Origin: Bacillota bacterium
GTDB taxonomy: Bacteria; Bacillota_I; Bacilli_A; Izemoplasmatales; Hujiaoplasmataceae
Direction: 5' to 3'
Length of the DNA: 54,578 nt
Assembly (NCBI GenBank): GCA_018816905.1
Contig: JAHIVB010000015.1
Span: 1 to 54,578, forward strand
Shown piece after piece: positions 1 to 9,508 of this stretch (positions are counted from its first letter, which is position 1; every line of letters starts with the position of its first letter). Under the pieces are notes generated by a model. It was not told where the DNA came from, searched no databases, and worked only from the letters and a program-made list of their open reading frames with translations. The translations under genes were made by a program, and so were the position numbers.

Positions 1-45
1 CGGGTACTGTGTTCCGATAACACTTGTATTATATCATAATCTTAG

Positions 46-72
46 AAAAAGCTGAATACCTTCAGTTTTTTT
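46..72 (+). terminator. Probable intrinsic terminator of an upstream gene
   Basis: A short CTGAA/TTCAG stem with a TACC loop is flanked by an A-run on the left and seven Ts on the right, so it could act in either direction. The gene it serves lies outside the window. On the minus strand a TATAAT sequence (about 29-34) could be a promoter reading out of the window. Confidence 0.5.
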
Positions 73-158
73 GTCATTCAAAACTAATTGAATAAAATAT
101 TACAAATATTCTCTTGACTTTAATTATCTAATTTTTTATCTCTAAAATATAGCTTTTG

Positions 159-167
159 TGATAAAAT
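159..167 (+). promoter_or_regulatory. Candidate extended -10 promoter for the exonuclease gene
   Basis: TGA followed by TAAAAT forms an extended -10, with no good -35 at 17 bp. A TTGACT at 114-119 is present but badly spaced from it. The AGGTGAT ribosome binding site lies just before the ATG at 184. Confidence 0.4.
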
Positions 168-183
168 AGTTTCAGGTGATGAT

Positions 184-1110
184 ATGGCAGACTATGTATA
201 TGGATTATTACATGGAGTAGACGAAAAAAAGAGAATCATAGCGATTAAAGTGAACAAAAAAGTCACTTTTTATTATATGGCGAAAGGGATGTTTCAAAGT
301 TTCATGCAGTACTTTAAATCCGGAATTTACGTCTTCATGGATGTGCAAGAAACTTCGAGAAGATATAGAGGATATACGGTTAAGAATGTCTTGAATATTG
401 AAAAGGTAATGTCTCCACACCGTCAGAACCCAACGATTTATTACGACGTTTCAATCATCAAATCAGGAATCTCTCATATCATGAATACAAAAAAACCCAA
501 ACTATTTCTTGATTTTGAGATGTCGATGCCCCCTTATAGAAATTACGAGGATTTTGTCTCTGAAATCATTCAAGTTGGGTTTATATTAACCGACGCTACA
601 GGTGAAATCATTGATAAACAATCCTATTTTATAAAAACATTTCTTTTCAAAGAGATCAGCGACCGAACGAAGAAATTTCTTCGTGTTGAGCAAGAACAAA
701 TCGATTCAGGACTGGAATATAGAGAGTTTTATGATTTGTTCACGAAACTTCTCCAAACCTATAAACCGATGGTGTTGGTTTGGGGACAAAATGATCGAAT
801 TGAACTTAAGAAAATGAATTTCAGACATCAGTTGGCTGATTTCACTCCCAACACTCAATTTGTTGATTTATTGAAATTACATAAAACTTATTTTAATCTC
901 AAGAATGATTTGGGGCTTTTTAATGCCTATTTCTTATACTATGAAAATGACATAGACAAACAAAAACATGATGCTCTTGAAGACGCTAGAGTAACAAAAG
1001 CGGTATTTGATGGTTTCTTAGAAGTGTGTAATAACCTTAGAATGTTATCACTGAATACGACTAATGAATTACTTGGCAGGAGGGAAAATCAGAATGAGAC
1101 AGAAGAATAA
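184..1110 (+). CDS. DEDDh-family 3'-5' exonuclease with N-terminal extension
   Basis: 308 aa. The C-terminal two thirds is a DEDDh (DnaQ/KapD-like) exonuclease fold. ExoI is FLDFE with D110 and E112, ExoII has D204 in GQNDRIEL, and ExoIII is HDALEDAR with H262, D263 and D267. All acidic metal ligands and the general-base His are visible, so the enzyme should be active on single-stranded DNA or RNA 3' ends; the real substrate is unknown. Residues 1-105 form an extra N-terminal region I do not recognise. The start has an AGGTGAT ribosome binding site. Its 3' end overlaps the next gene by 17 bases, which suggests co-translation with the sugar symporter, though a functional link is not obvious. 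Confidence 0.8.
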   Translation: MADYVYGLLHGVDEKKRIIAIKVNKKVTFYYMAKGMFQSFMQYFKSGIYVFMDVQETSRRYRGYTVKNVLNIEKVMSPHRQNPTIYYDVSIIKSGISHIMNTKKPKLFLDFEMSMPPYRNYEDFVSEIIQVGFILTDATGEIIDKQSYFIKTFLFKEISDRTKKFLRVEQEQIDSGLEYREFYDLFTKLLQTYKPMVLVWGQNDRIELKKMNFRHQLADFTPNTQFVDLLKLHKTYFNLKNDLGLFNAYFLYYENDIDKQKHDALEDARVTKAVFDGFLEVCNNLRMLSLNTTNELLGRRENQNETEE

Positions 1111-2614
1111 AATCGGGCTTCTATCAAAAGTATCCTATGGAATGGGGGATGCTACTTTCACATTCGGAACTGCCATCACCGGATTTTATCTTTTAATTTT
1201 TTTGACGAATGTCGTTGGATTGAAAGGGTATCTTGCATCACTGATTATCTTTGCTGGATTTCTATGGGATGCAGTTACTGATCCAATCGTAGGACATTTT
1301 TCAGATAAGATTCGTTCTAAGTTTGGAAAAAGAAGAAAGCTGATGCTAGTCTCGATCGTTCCACTTGCTCTATCCTTTTTTGGGGTGTTTGGACTTTCAA
1401 CTTTGGTAGCGAATTTAACCCCAGAACTTCTTGGATTAACAAGTCAGTATCTAGGTCTCGTCATGTATATCAAAGCTTTCATTGTCCTGATCATCTATTT
1501 AATCTTCTATCTTTGTTACACTTTGGCCTATATCCCTTACATTTCTTTAATCAACGACATGACGAGTGATTATCACGAAAGAACTTCATTGACAGGTTCT
1601 CGAATGATAGCGACAATCATAGCGACAATCGTTGCTGTTGCGGTTCCTGATTTGATTATGGGAGATGTGACCATTACTCATTCAGGAGAAAAGTTTATTC
1701 TGATTAGTGCCATTTTCGGTGTTTTGATGGTCATCATTATGTTAATTACAATTTTTGGAACCTATGAGCTTGTCGACCAAGAAAAAGCAAGTACAACCAA
1801 ATTTTCGTTTTATAAGAATTTTGTCGAATGTTTTAAAGAGAAAAACTTCCGAAGAGCTTCTTTTGCTTTTATGTTCAGTCTATCAGCGATATTTGTTTTG
1901 CAAGATACCATTCAATATTATGTAAACTACTGGTTACTCAGTCCAGAACTGTTTTTACCTTTAGCTGGTGGGGTTTTAGTTTTAGGATTTCTTTCTGTTC
2001 CGTTATGGATGGTAATTGCTTCCAAAATCGGAAAAAGAAATACACTTTACATAGGTAGTTTGTTTTGGATAGTTGCGTTTTTAATGTTATTCTTTTTGCC
2101 TCAACAAAGTTTTAATGGCGTCATGATTGACTTTCAAAACGAGATTTATGTACTTCCACAAACAATGACAGAATCGATTCGGTTATTTCCATGGTATGGA
2201 TGGTTGGCAGTCATCATCTTGGGATTTGGAATGGGAAACATTCATCTCACAGCCTATGGAATGTACCCTGATGCCATCAGCCATATGAAAGAAGAAGCGA
2301 AAACAAAAGAAGGAAGTTTCTTTGGAGCGGTTTCTTTTCTTCAAAAAGTCGGGATTGGGTTTGCCACTTTGATTATTGGACCGATTTTGGATTTAAGTGG
2401 ATATCTAGCAAAGCCTTCTCAAGTTTGGCTCGATGCATTTGCCGCTACTGAGCAAACGATTGATCCAACTTGGCTATACATCCAACCTACTAGTTCTGCA
2501 CCATTCGCAATCAAAATCGTATTTTGTGCACTTCCAATATTTTTAATGATCCTTGCATCTCTGTCGGTAAAAAGATACGACATTGATACACATTACATCG
2601 AACCAAGAGGATAA
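1094..2614 (+). CDS. GPH-family (MelB-like) sugar:cation symporter
   Basis: 506 aa, polytopic with about 12 hydrophobic segments. The N-terminus (YGMGDATFTFG, then a WDAVTDPIVGHFSDKIRSK loop with charged residues) is typical of the glycoside-pentoside-hexuronide:cation symporter family within the MFS. These inner-membrane carriers bring in sugars or glycosides with Na+ or H+; the substrate cannot be read from sequence. I chose the ATG at 1094 because AGGAGGG (1078-1084) lies 9 bases before it. The open frame extends upstream into the exonuclease gene, but only as an overlap. A strong bidirectional terminator follows. Confidence 0.85.
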   Translation: MRQKNKIGLLSKVSYGMGDATFTFGTAITGFYLLIFLTNVVGLKGYLASLIIFAGFLWDAVTDPIVGHFSDKIRSKFGKRRKLMLVSIVPLALSFFGVFGLSTLVANLTPELLGLTSQYLGLVMYIKAFIVLIIYLIFYLCYTLAYIPYISLINDMTSDYHERTSLTGSRMIATIIATIVAVAVPDLIMGDVTITHSGEKFILISAIFGVLMVIIMLITIFGTYELVDQEKASTTKFSFYKNFVECFKEKNFRRASFAFMFSLSAIFVLQDTIQYYVNYWLLSPELFLPLAGGVLVLGFLSVPLWMVIASKIGKRNTLYIGSLFWIVAFLMLFFLPQQSFNGVMIDFQNEIYVLPQTMTESIRLFPWYGWLAVIILGFGMGNIHLTAYGMYPDAISHMKEEAKTKEGSFFGAVSFLQKVGIGFATLIIGPILDLSGYLAKPSQVWLDAFAATEQTIDPTWLYIQPTSSAPFAIKIVFCALPIFLMILASLSVKRYDIDTHYIEPRG

Positions 2615-2625
2615 GATATTTAATA

Positions 2626-2660
2626 AAAAGGTGACTACTCGAAAGTAGTCACTTTTTTTT
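2626..2660. terminator. Bidirectional intrinsic terminator
   Basis: A 9-bp stem GTGACTACT/AGTAGTCAC with a CGAA loop is flanked by A5 on the left and T8 on the right. It serves both the convergent symporter gene (+) and rnjA (-). The rnjA stop codon lies inside the T-run. Confidence 0.92.
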
Positions 2661-4338
2661 ATAAGACCATGATGACAGGCATAATCATTGGTTGCCTGTT
2701 CGTTTTTTTCAAAATGTACTTGGCAAATGTTTTGATCAAGTCATTTTTCATTCCATTGATATTTAGTTTCTTCGAAGGAAGCAGGTATCTATCGGTCACA
2801 TCCAGAGCCAACTCCATCAAATCTTTCATCATCAGCTCGTTATCTTTCATAAAGATAAATCCTTTTGAGATGATCTTGGGGGTACAGATGACTTCCTTTC
2901 TGACTTGATTGATTGTCATGACGACACTAATCATTCCATCTTCAGAAAGATCTCTTCGATCTTTGATCACTTGAGAACCGATTTCGCCAATCGCTGACCC
3001 GTCGACATAAACGTCAGAGGTCTTGACTTGGCCAGCTACTCTGGCTCCATCTTTTGAAACCGCCAGAACTTGACCATTGTCCAACACAAAAGTGTTTTCC
3101 GGTTTTACGCCGGTATCTACGCCAAGTTTTGCATGCATTTTTAGCATTCTGAACTCACCATGTATTGGCATAAAGAATCTGGGTTTCATCAGTTTTAGCA
3201 TTAACTTAAGTTCATTTTGACCACCGTGACCGGAAGCGTGAACGTCCGCAAACGGAGACTGAGTGATGACCGATGCTCCACTTTTGTAAAGAAGGTTAAT
3301 CGTTTTGTTTACACTCTCTTGATTCCCTGGAATCGGAGAAGAAGATAAAATAACGGTATCTCCGGGAATCAAATTGATTTGTTTATGAGTACCTGACGCG
3401 ATTCTTGTTAAAGCGGCCATCGGTTCGCCTTGGGAACCGGTGCTTAGAATCGTCAGATTTCGTTTGTTCATTCCAATTAAATTCTTGGAATACAAAAAAG
3501 TACCTTCGGGTGCACGAATGTAGCCCAGTTTCATCCCAACTTCGATGTTCTTTTCCATGCTTCTGCCGAAAACCGCAATTTTACGGTTCGTCGAAACGGA
3601 AGCTTCAACGATTTGTTGAATACGATGAACGTTTGAAGCGAATGTCGCAATGATGATTCTACCTTCAATCGATGAAAACAAGTCTTTAATGGTCTCAGCG
3701 ACGACCATTTCTGATGTCGTAAAATCCTCGAGTTCTGAGTTGGTGGAATCAGATAATAAACATAAAACCCCATCTTCTCCAGTTCTTGCCATTTTTTGGT
3801 AATTGGCATCCGTACCGGTCGGAGAGAAGTCAAACTTAAAATCTCCGGTGTGGACGATGACACCTTCCGGTGTTTTCATCCTAATACCGAAAGAATCAGG
3901 GATGGAATGATTGGTTCTGAAAAAAGTGATTTCGAACAATCCTAAATGTAGAACTGTATCTTCTTTGTATTCTTGTAGATTTGGTGAAAGACTGGGATGA
4001 TCTTCAAGCTTATTTTTTATCAGACCGAGGCTTAATCCTGCTGCGTAAATGACAGGAATTTTAACCTGTCTTAGCAAAAACGGGATCGCTCCGATGTGAT
4101 CCTCGTGACCGTGACTGATAATGACGGCCCTGATTTTTTCTTGATTTTCAATTAAATATGTATAGTCTGGAATCACGTAATCGATGCCCATAAGATATTC
4201 ATCAGGAAATAATAATCCTGAATCAATCACAATGAGGTCGTCACGGTACTCGACACAATACATGTTTTTTCCAACTTCACCTAATCCACCAAGTGCAAAA
4301 ATCCCGACTTCACTAGAATTTAAAAATTGATTTTGCAT
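2659..4338 (-). CDS. rnjA: Ribonuclease J (RNase J1-type)
   Basis: 559 aa, the usual length for RNase J. A metallo-beta-lactamase/beta-CASP core is visible: HGHEDH (H76-H81, Zn ligands), a later HTGDFKFD motif, the SDSTN segment and HASGHGG near the beta-CASP end, followed by the C-terminal dimerisation domain. RNase J is the main 5'-3' exoribonuclease and endonuclease in mRNA turnover and rRNA/16S maturation in Bacillota. It starts at an ATG with an AAAGGA ribosome binding site and is monocistronic: it has its own good promoter and shares a terminator with the symporter. J1 versus J2 cannot be separated by sequence alone, and no second copy is in the window. Confidence 0.95.
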   Translation of the reverse strand: MQNQFLNSSEVGIFALGGLGEVGKNMYCVEYRDDLIVIDSGLLFPDEYLMGIDYVIPDYTYLIENQEKIRAVIISHGHEDHIGAIPFLLRQVKIPVIYAAGLSLGLIKNKLEDHPSLSPNLQEYKEDTVLHLGLFEITFFRTNHSIPDSFGIRMKTPEGVIVHTGDFKFDFSPTGTDANYQKMARTGEDGVLCLLSDSTNSELEDFTTSEMVVAETIKDLFSSIEGRIIIATFASNVHRIQQIVEASVSTNRKIAVFGRSMEKNIEVGMKLGYIRAPEGTFLYSKNLIGMNKRNLTILSTGSQGEPMAALTRIASGTHKQINLIPGDTVILSSSPIPGNQESVNKTINLLYKSGASVITQSPFADVHASGHGGQNELKLMLKLMKPRFFMPIHGEFRMLKMHAKLGVDTGVKPENTFVLDNGQVLAVSKDGARVAGQVKTSDVYVDGSAIGEIGSQVIKDRRDLSEDGMISVVMTINQVRKEVICTPKIISKGFIFMKDNELMMKDLMELALDVTDRYLLPSKKLNINGMKNDLIKTFAKYILKKTNRQPMIMPVIMVL

Positions 4339-4389
4339 GGTGAATAATCCTTTCTATTCAGTTGTGAAAAGTGTTAATTCGTTAGGTAC

Positions 4390-4418
4390 ATTATACATAA
4401 TTTATGTCTTTATTGCAA
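4390..4418 (-). promoter_or_regulatory. Promoter of rnjA
   Basis: Read on the minus strand, TTGCAA (4418-4413) and TATAAT (4395-4390) are separated by exactly 17 bp. This is a near-consensus sigma-A promoter about 50 bases upstream of the rnjA start. Confidence 0.8.
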
Positions 4419-4499
4419 TGGAATAACCTTGAAACCTTGCAATTTGAATATATATTCAGTATTATTGTATTGATACATCGAAAAAGACACTGTAAATGA

Positions 4500-5174
4500 T
4501 TGGATGTGGTTTTCTTGAAGGTGAAATGGAAGAACATATTTCTATGCTCCGGTATATACCTTGTATCTAGTATCATTATCGGAATCGTAACGAATGAAGT
4601 GCTTTCTATCTATTTAGCTTGGAACATGGTATTAAGTACATTTGTTTTGCTTTTTGGATATTTGATGAATTCGAAAAAGGTACTCGAATTAAAAAAGATT
4701 TGGTATCTTTTGATTTCAGTTCTATGGCTTATGATGTTTCCAAACGCATTTTATTTCATTACGGACTTGATTCACCTAAGTCGATACGATTTTTATTTAC
4801 AAGTAGGATACTTAAGCTATTACTATGTCGAAGACATCTCGTTGTATCTAATGCTAGCTCTTATATTCATCGGAGTGATAATTAGTCTGGGATATGGATA
4901 CTTCTCACTCAGATTGATGAAAAAGTCGTTTGAAGCCAAATTTGGAGTTCAAACAAAGGAATATCTCGTACTTGTCGTCTTGTTTTTATCAAGTATAGGT
5001 ATCGGTATCGGAAGATTTTTAAGATTCAACTCTTGGGATCTTTTTAGACCTGCTATATTGGTTCAAAGCGTGATTGATAACTTAAGTTGGTTTTTTATGG
5101 GTTTTGTCATGATTTTCTTTGCCATGCAAGTGTTTGTATATTATGGTTTCTATTTTCTCAGAAAAGCGAAATAA
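4500..5174 (+). CDS. DUF1361 family integral membrane protein
   Basis: 224 aa with about six hydrophobic helices. The signature stretches FPNAFYFITDL and SIGIGIGRFLRFNSWD are characteristic of DUF1361, a widespread membrane family with no known function. The start is uncertain: the frame opens at a TTG (4500) with no convincing ribosome binding site, and TTG 4515 or GTG 4521 are alternatives that would trim a few residues. It is a single-gene unit bounded by the rnjA promoter region and a terminator shared with the convergent aldo/keto reductase. Confidence 0.75.
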   Translation: MDVVFLKVKWKNIFLCSGIYLVSSIIIGIVTNEVLSIYLAWNMVLSTFVLLFGYLMNSKKVLELKKIWYLLISVLWLMMFPNAFYFITDLIHLSRYDFYLQVGYLSYYYVEDISLYLMLALIFIGVIISLGYGYFSLRLMKKSFEAKFGVQTKEYLVLVVLFLSSIGIGIGRFLRFNSWDLFRPAILVQSVIDNLSWFFMGFVMIFFAMQVFVYYGFYFLRKAK

Positions 5175-5202
5175 AAAGGCTCTCGAAAGAGCCTTTGTTT
5201 TT
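5175..5202. terminator. Bidirectional intrinsic terminator
   Basis: Stem GGCTCT/AGAGCC with CGAA loop, A5 on the left and TTTGTTTTT on the right. It is shared by the convergent DUF1361 gene (+) and aldo/keto reductase gene (-). Confidence 0.9.
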
Positions 5203-6184
5203 ACCAAAGTGAATGTACTGGCACTTTGATGTATTTGTCATATATTTCTTTCACCTGATTCATTTGAGTTTGAGTAAGCGGAGGAAGATTAGTCGCCAAA
5301 ACATTATTGATGACATGAGCTTCTTTGCTTGCACCTGGAATGACGGTGCTTACCGCATCAAACATTAGAATCCATCTTAAAGCTATTGGAGCCAAATCAC
5401 TGGTGTTAAACAGTTTTTTTAACTCTTCAACTGCTTTCAATCCGGTTTCGTAATCCACTCCACTAAAAGTTTCTCCCTTGTCGAATGATTCTCCGTGTCT
5501 GTTAAAAGTGCGATGATCTCCAGGTGAAAAAGAGGTGCTTGTACTGAATTTTCCCGTTAAAAGACCACTGGCAAGCGGTACTCGTACTATGACAGCGACA
5601 TCTCGTTTCTTGGCTTCTTCAAAAAAGAGTTCCATCGGTCTTAATCTAAACATGTTAAATATAATCTCAACGGCTTCAACGCCATCGTATTCAATGGCCT
5701 TCAAAGCTTCTTCGACGCGTTCGACGCTGACTCCGAAGTGTTTTATCAACCCGTCTTTTTTAAATTTTTCTAATGCTTTGAAAACATCAGGTTGATAATA
5801 GACATCTGTTGGAGGACAGTGAAGTAGAACCATATCCAACGAATCCACATCGAGTCGTTTCAGACTGTCGTTAATGAAGCCTCTTAAGTTTTCTTCGTTA
5901 TAACCTTTTGCGACGTGAGGATTCAGCTTTCGACCTGCTTTTGTAATGACGAAAGGTTTTTCCTTCAGTGTCTTGATATACTTTCCGATTGCTTTTTCAC
6001 TGGCACCGCCTTGATAAACGTCGGCAGTGTCATAACAGTTAATGCCTTCTCTTGAAGCTGCCATTAGCGTATTCACCGCAACTTCTTCATTGAATGGATC
6101 TCCCCATTTTGAACCTAGTTGCCACGTTCCAAGAGAAATTTCCGATACCATGACATTTGTTTTTCCAAATCTTCTGTATTTCAT
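5201..6184 (-). CDS. Aldo/keto reductase
   Basis: 327 aa, the full length of an AKR-family TIM barrel. The catalytic tetrad can be placed as D52 and Y57 (YDTADVY), K82 (ITKAGRK) and H122 (LLHCPP). A C-terminal NADPH-binding segment (VIPGASKEAH) is also present. It is expected to reduce aldehydes or ketones, or oxidise alcohols, with NAD(P)H in the cytosol; the substrate is unknown. The ATG is preceded by an AGGAG ribosome binding site (6193-6197 on the minus strand). It is monocistronic. Confidence 0.9.
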   Translation of the reverse strand: MKYRRFGKTNVMVSEISLGTWQLGSKWGDPFNEEVAVNTLMAASREGINCYDTADVYQGGASEKAIGKYIKTLKEKPFVITKAGRKLNPHVAKGYNEENLRGFINDSLKRLDVDSLDMVLLHCPPTDVYYQPDVFKALEKFKKDGLIKHFGVSVERVEEALKAIEYDGVEAVEIIFNMFRLRPMELFFEEAKKRDVAVIVRVPLASGLLTGKFSTSTSFSPGDHRTFNRHGESFDKGETFSGVDYETGLKAVEELKKLFNTSDLAPIALRWILMFDAVSTVIPGASKEAHVINNVLATNLPPLTQTQMNQVKEIYDKYIKVPVHSLW

Positions 6185-6314
6185 TTTTTCAACTCCTATT
6201 TAATGATTATCCTTATATTGATAAATCATCATTATTTAATCACATCTTTATTATACAACAGTTCTTCCTTCAACAACCGAGCAACACATTATTTATCTAG
6301 AAAGGAATTTTATT

Positions 6315-7055
6315 ATGGATATATGGATTGTAATTGTACTCATTGCGCTTTGTATTGCATTGCTTGCGATATTTGCGGCGATTTCATTAATGATTTTCAA
6401 TAGAAAAAGGCGAAGATACATCGAAACTCATCAAGAAAAAGCAGTAGTGATTGAAAAAATCGCTAGAAGAAGATCGGAGTTCAAAACGAAAATGGACAAC
6501 GCATCTCGTTTTCACGATGTCCGGTTTTTCATTGTGCTCAGATTAAGAGATGGACATACTTTAGAAGTAGAAATAAATTATGATCGCTTTTGTACAATTA
6601 AAACCGGAGAAATCGCAACGGTAGCGATGAAGAACGAAAAACTTCTTTTCTATCAATCAGAACATAAATTATCCACTGATATCATCAACCAATGGAGTGA
6701 ATCACTACCCCTCTATCATCGAAAAAAAGAAGGAAATGTTTGTGAGTTCTACTGTGAAATTCCTTCGATGGACCTGATTATTTATTCTTATGAGACCATC
6801 ACTTTGGATTTGGACGAGATTCTATCAATCTATCACAAGATGAGTAGAACGGTGGAAGAGTTTTTCTGCCTAGAAAAAAGTATTGATTATCGCTTAGAAG
6901 TCATCACCGTTGAAAAAGGAACTGACATTCTTTTTTATCAAAACGACCAAGTCTATCAGTACTTTTCAAAAGATGAATCGATCACTGAATCTATCATCAA
7001 AAAATGGGTGAATGAGGATATCATCCTAAATGATTATCCGTTTGAAGTCGTGTAA
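6315..7055 (+). CDS. Single-pass membrane protein with DUF2500-like domain
   Basis: 246 aa. Residues 4-28 form one strong transmembrane helix followed by a basic RKRRR stop-transfer. Residues 45-115 (FFIVLRLRDGHTLEVEI, then FCTIKTGEIATVAMKNEKLLFYQ) resemble the DUF2500 family in pattern and position, though the characteristic glycines are weakly kept. The C-terminal 120 residues have no recognised family and look soluble. The ATG has an AAAGGA ribosome binding site. Function unknown; it stands alone between the reductase and the priA promoter. Confidence 0.55.
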   Translation: MDIWIVIVLIALCIALLAIFAAISLMIFNRKRRRYIETHQEKAVVIEKIARRRSEFKTKMDNASRFHDVRFFIVLRLRDGHTLEVEINYDRFCTIKTGEIATVAMKNEKLLFYQSEHKLSTDIINQWSESLPLYHRKKEGNVCEFYCEIPSMDLIIYSYETITLDLDEILSIYHKMSRTVEEFFCLEKSIDYRLEVITVEKGTDILFYQNDQVYQYFSKDESITESIIKKWVNEDIILNDYPFEVV

Positions 7056-7115
7056 TCCAAGAGCCCAAGCTTGATTTTTCTGCCTAAAAACAACTTATTC
7101 AAACCCAAGCTGTTA

Positions 7116-7124
7116 TGGTATAAT
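7116..7124 (+). promoter_or_regulatory. Extended -10 promoter of priA-fmt
   Basis: TGG followed by TATAAT, an extended -10 with only a weak -35 (TTATTC/TATTCA near 7095-7101). It lies 20 bases upstream of the TTG start of priA. Confidence 0.7.
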
Positions 7125-7144
7125 TAGATGTGAGGTGAGGAACT

Positions 7145-9493
7145 TTGATTGCCCGTGTTCTGGTCGATGTTAAAGCAAAAGCTGTAAATAAATATTTCGA
7201 CTATACCATTCCCCAAAGTCTAAGTGAAATCTTGGAAATTGGAATGCGAGTCGTTGTTCCATTCGGTCCCAGAGAAGTCATGGGATTTGTTTTGTCGATT
7301 GTGGAAGAATCAGAATACTCACAACCTTTAAAGCCAATTACTAGAATATTGGATTTAGAGCCCTCATTAACAGAAGAACTAATAGAACTAGCCACTCTTC
7401 TAGAAGAAGATACTGCCAGCCCTTTGATTCAAGTGATTGAAACGATGTTGCCATCGGCATTGAAAGCTGTTTATAAAACATCGATTGAGTTGGTCGATGA
7501 TAAAGCTTTAAGCAAGCCACTTCAAGAACTATTCAATCATCGAGACAAGGTCACCTTGCAAGAAAATCTTTTGCCATATTTGAAGGAAATCAAGTTGGCT
7601 GTTCAAAAGAAATATTTGAAGCAAAATTATGAGATCAAATCCAAAAGCAATCCAAGAACCACTAAATGGGTTTCTTTGATTAATGATGCCATTCCTGTTA
7701 AGAACGAAAAACAGAAATCGGTTATTTCTTTCTTACGTGAATTGCCTTCGAAAGAAATCCAATTTCAAGAAATCCAAAAAGAGTTGAATCTGACTCCGAG
7801 TGTATTTAATACACTTCAAAAGTATGGAATTCTTAAGATAGAAGATAGAGAAGAATATCGTGAAATCCATTCCATCCTCGAAACACTAAAAAAAGACGTC
7901 ATTTTAAATGAAGAACAACAAGTAGCATATCAGTCCATCAAATCATCTTTTGATACCTATAAAACATTCTTGCTTCATGGTGTCACCGGTTCGGGTAAGA
8001 CCGAAATATACATGAAAATTATCGATGACACACTCCAAAGAGGTAAGCAAGTATTATTTCTTGTTCCTGAAATTGCCTTGACACCCATGATGGTCAATCG
8101 ATTCAAAAGTCATTTCGAAAGTCAAGTTGCAGTTCTACATTCTGCACTCTCCATCGGAGAGAAATATGATGAATGGAGACGGATTATCCGTGGAGAGATT
8201 TCAATCGTCATAGGAGCGAGAAGTGCCTGTTTTGCGCCACTTTCCAATATTGGCGTTATTATTGTGGACGAGTGCCACGAGTCCACTTACAAGCAAGATG
8301 AGATGCCTTCCTATTATGCTGTTGACGTCTTAAACCATCGAGCACTGCATTATCAAGCACCTTTGATTTTAGGATCTGCGACTCCTAACATAGAATCATA
8401 TGCCAGGTATAAGAGAGGTTATTATACACTGCTAAACCTCACTCATCGTGCACTCAATTCATTCGAGCCCGATATTGAAATCATTGACATGAAAAACGAA
8501 TTCAAAAGAGGAAATCAAGGATTGTTTTCTCTAAGGCTTGAAGACGAAATTAATCTTCGTCTTCAGAAGAAAGAACAAGTCATTCTTTTGATTAATCGAA
8601 GAGGGTACTCCAATTTTGTAATCTGTAGAACTTGTGGTCATGTGTCGAGTTGCCCGGATTGTGATATCTCATTAACCTATCATGATACCGATCATTCGAT
8701 GAAATGCCATTATTGCGGACATAAAGAGAATGTTCCTAATGAATGTCCGAAATGTAAATCCACGGATTTAAGTTTCATTGGGTCCGGCACACAAAAAATC
8801 GAATCTGAAATTTCAAAATTATTTCCAAGTGCAAATGTAGTTCGAATGGATAACGACACGACAAGAACAAAGAACGCCCATGAGAAATTACTTTACGAGT
8901 TTGAACAACAAGGAGATATTCTTCTAGGGACTCAGATGATTGCAAAAGGTCTTGATTTTCCTAGAGTGACACTGGTGGGGATTTTACAAGCTGACGGAAA
9001 CCTTTATTCCCCAGATTTTAGAGCTCCGGAAAAAACATTTCAGTTAATCATGCAGGTGTCAGGTAGATCAGGAAGACACGATTTAAAAGGAAAGGTCATA
9101 GTTCAGGCATTTAACCCAGATCATTATGCCATTGCATATGCAATCAGAAATGACTATTTAGGATTTTATGAATATGAAATGAATCTTCGAAAAATAGCAA
9201 AATATAGTCCGTTTTACTTCATCAACCAGATTATGCTTTCGGGTGAACTTGTCAGAGACTTGTTCTTGGCAGGAAGAGAAATAGTAAAATACCTTAGACA
9301 TACCTTGTCTACTGAATCGATTATTTTAGGACCTACTCTTCCAATTGTATCCAGAATCAAAAACAAATACAGATGTCAAATAATCCTCAAATATAGGAAT
9401 GAGCCCAACCTCGTTGAAGCTTTATCCTACATCAAATCAACATATGATACTGATAATATTTACACAAGTATAGACAAATTTCCAACGATATAG
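7145..9493 (+). CDS. priA: Primosomal protein N' (replication restart helicase PriA)
   Basis: 782 aa. The N-terminal 3'-DNA-binding domain opens ARVLVDVKAKAVNKYFDY. The superfamily 2 helicase core follows, with Walker A GVTGSGKT around residue 280 and a DECH box around 375. A zinc-binding insertion with four CxxC pairs spans roughly residues 493-540. PriA reloads the replicative helicase at stalled forks. It starts at a TTG, with AGGTGAGG at 7133-7140 fixing it. It is followed after 15 bases by fmt, an arrangement common in Bacillota. Confidence 0.95.
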   Translation: MIARVLVDVKAKAVNKYFDYTIPQSLSEILEIGMRVVVPFGPREVMGFVLSIVEESEYSQPLKPITRILDLEPSLTEELIELATLLEEDTASPLIQVIETMLPSALKAVYKTSIELVDDKALSKPLQELFNHRDKVTLQENLLPYLKEIKLAVQKKYLKQNYEIKSKSNPRTTKWVSLINDAIPVKNEKQKSVISFLRELPSKEIQFQEIQKELNLTPSVFNTLQKYGILKIEDREEYREIHSILETLKKDVILNEEQQVAYQSIKSSFDTYKTFLLHGVTGSGKTEIYMKIIDDTLQRGKQVLFLVPEIALTPMMVNRFKSHFESQVAVLHSALSIGEKYDEWRRIIRGEISIVIGARSACFAPLSNIGVIIVDECHESTYKQDEMPSYYAVDVLNHRALHYQAPLILGSATPNIESYARYKRGYYTLLNLTHRALNSFEPDIEIIDMKNEFKRGNQGLFSLRLEDEINLRLQKKEQVILLINRRGYSNFVICRTCGHVSSCPDCDISLTYHDTDHSMKCHYCGHKENVPNECPKCKSTDLSFIGSGTQKIESEISKLFPSANVVRMDNDTTRTKNAHEKLLYEFEQQGDILLGTQMIAKGLDFPRVTLVGILQADGNLYSPDFRAPEKTFQLIMQVSGRSGRHDLKGKVIVQAFNPDHYAIAYAIRNDYLGFYEYEMNLRKIAKYSPFYFINQIMLSGELVRDLFLAGREIVKYLRHTLSTESIILGPTLPIVSRIKNKYRCQIILKYRNEPNLVEALSYIKSTYDTDNIYTSIDKFPTI

Positions 9494-9508
9494 AAACGAG
9501 TGATGCAG

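Noticed and set aside
114-119. TTGACT as the -35 of the first gene's promoter
   Set aside because: No acceptable -10 lies at 16-19 bp; the extended -10 at 159 is better placed.
3531-3863. 110-aa frame inside rnjA on the same strand
   Set aside because: The rnjA frame is fully conserved here; this frame has no start context and no recognisable sequence.
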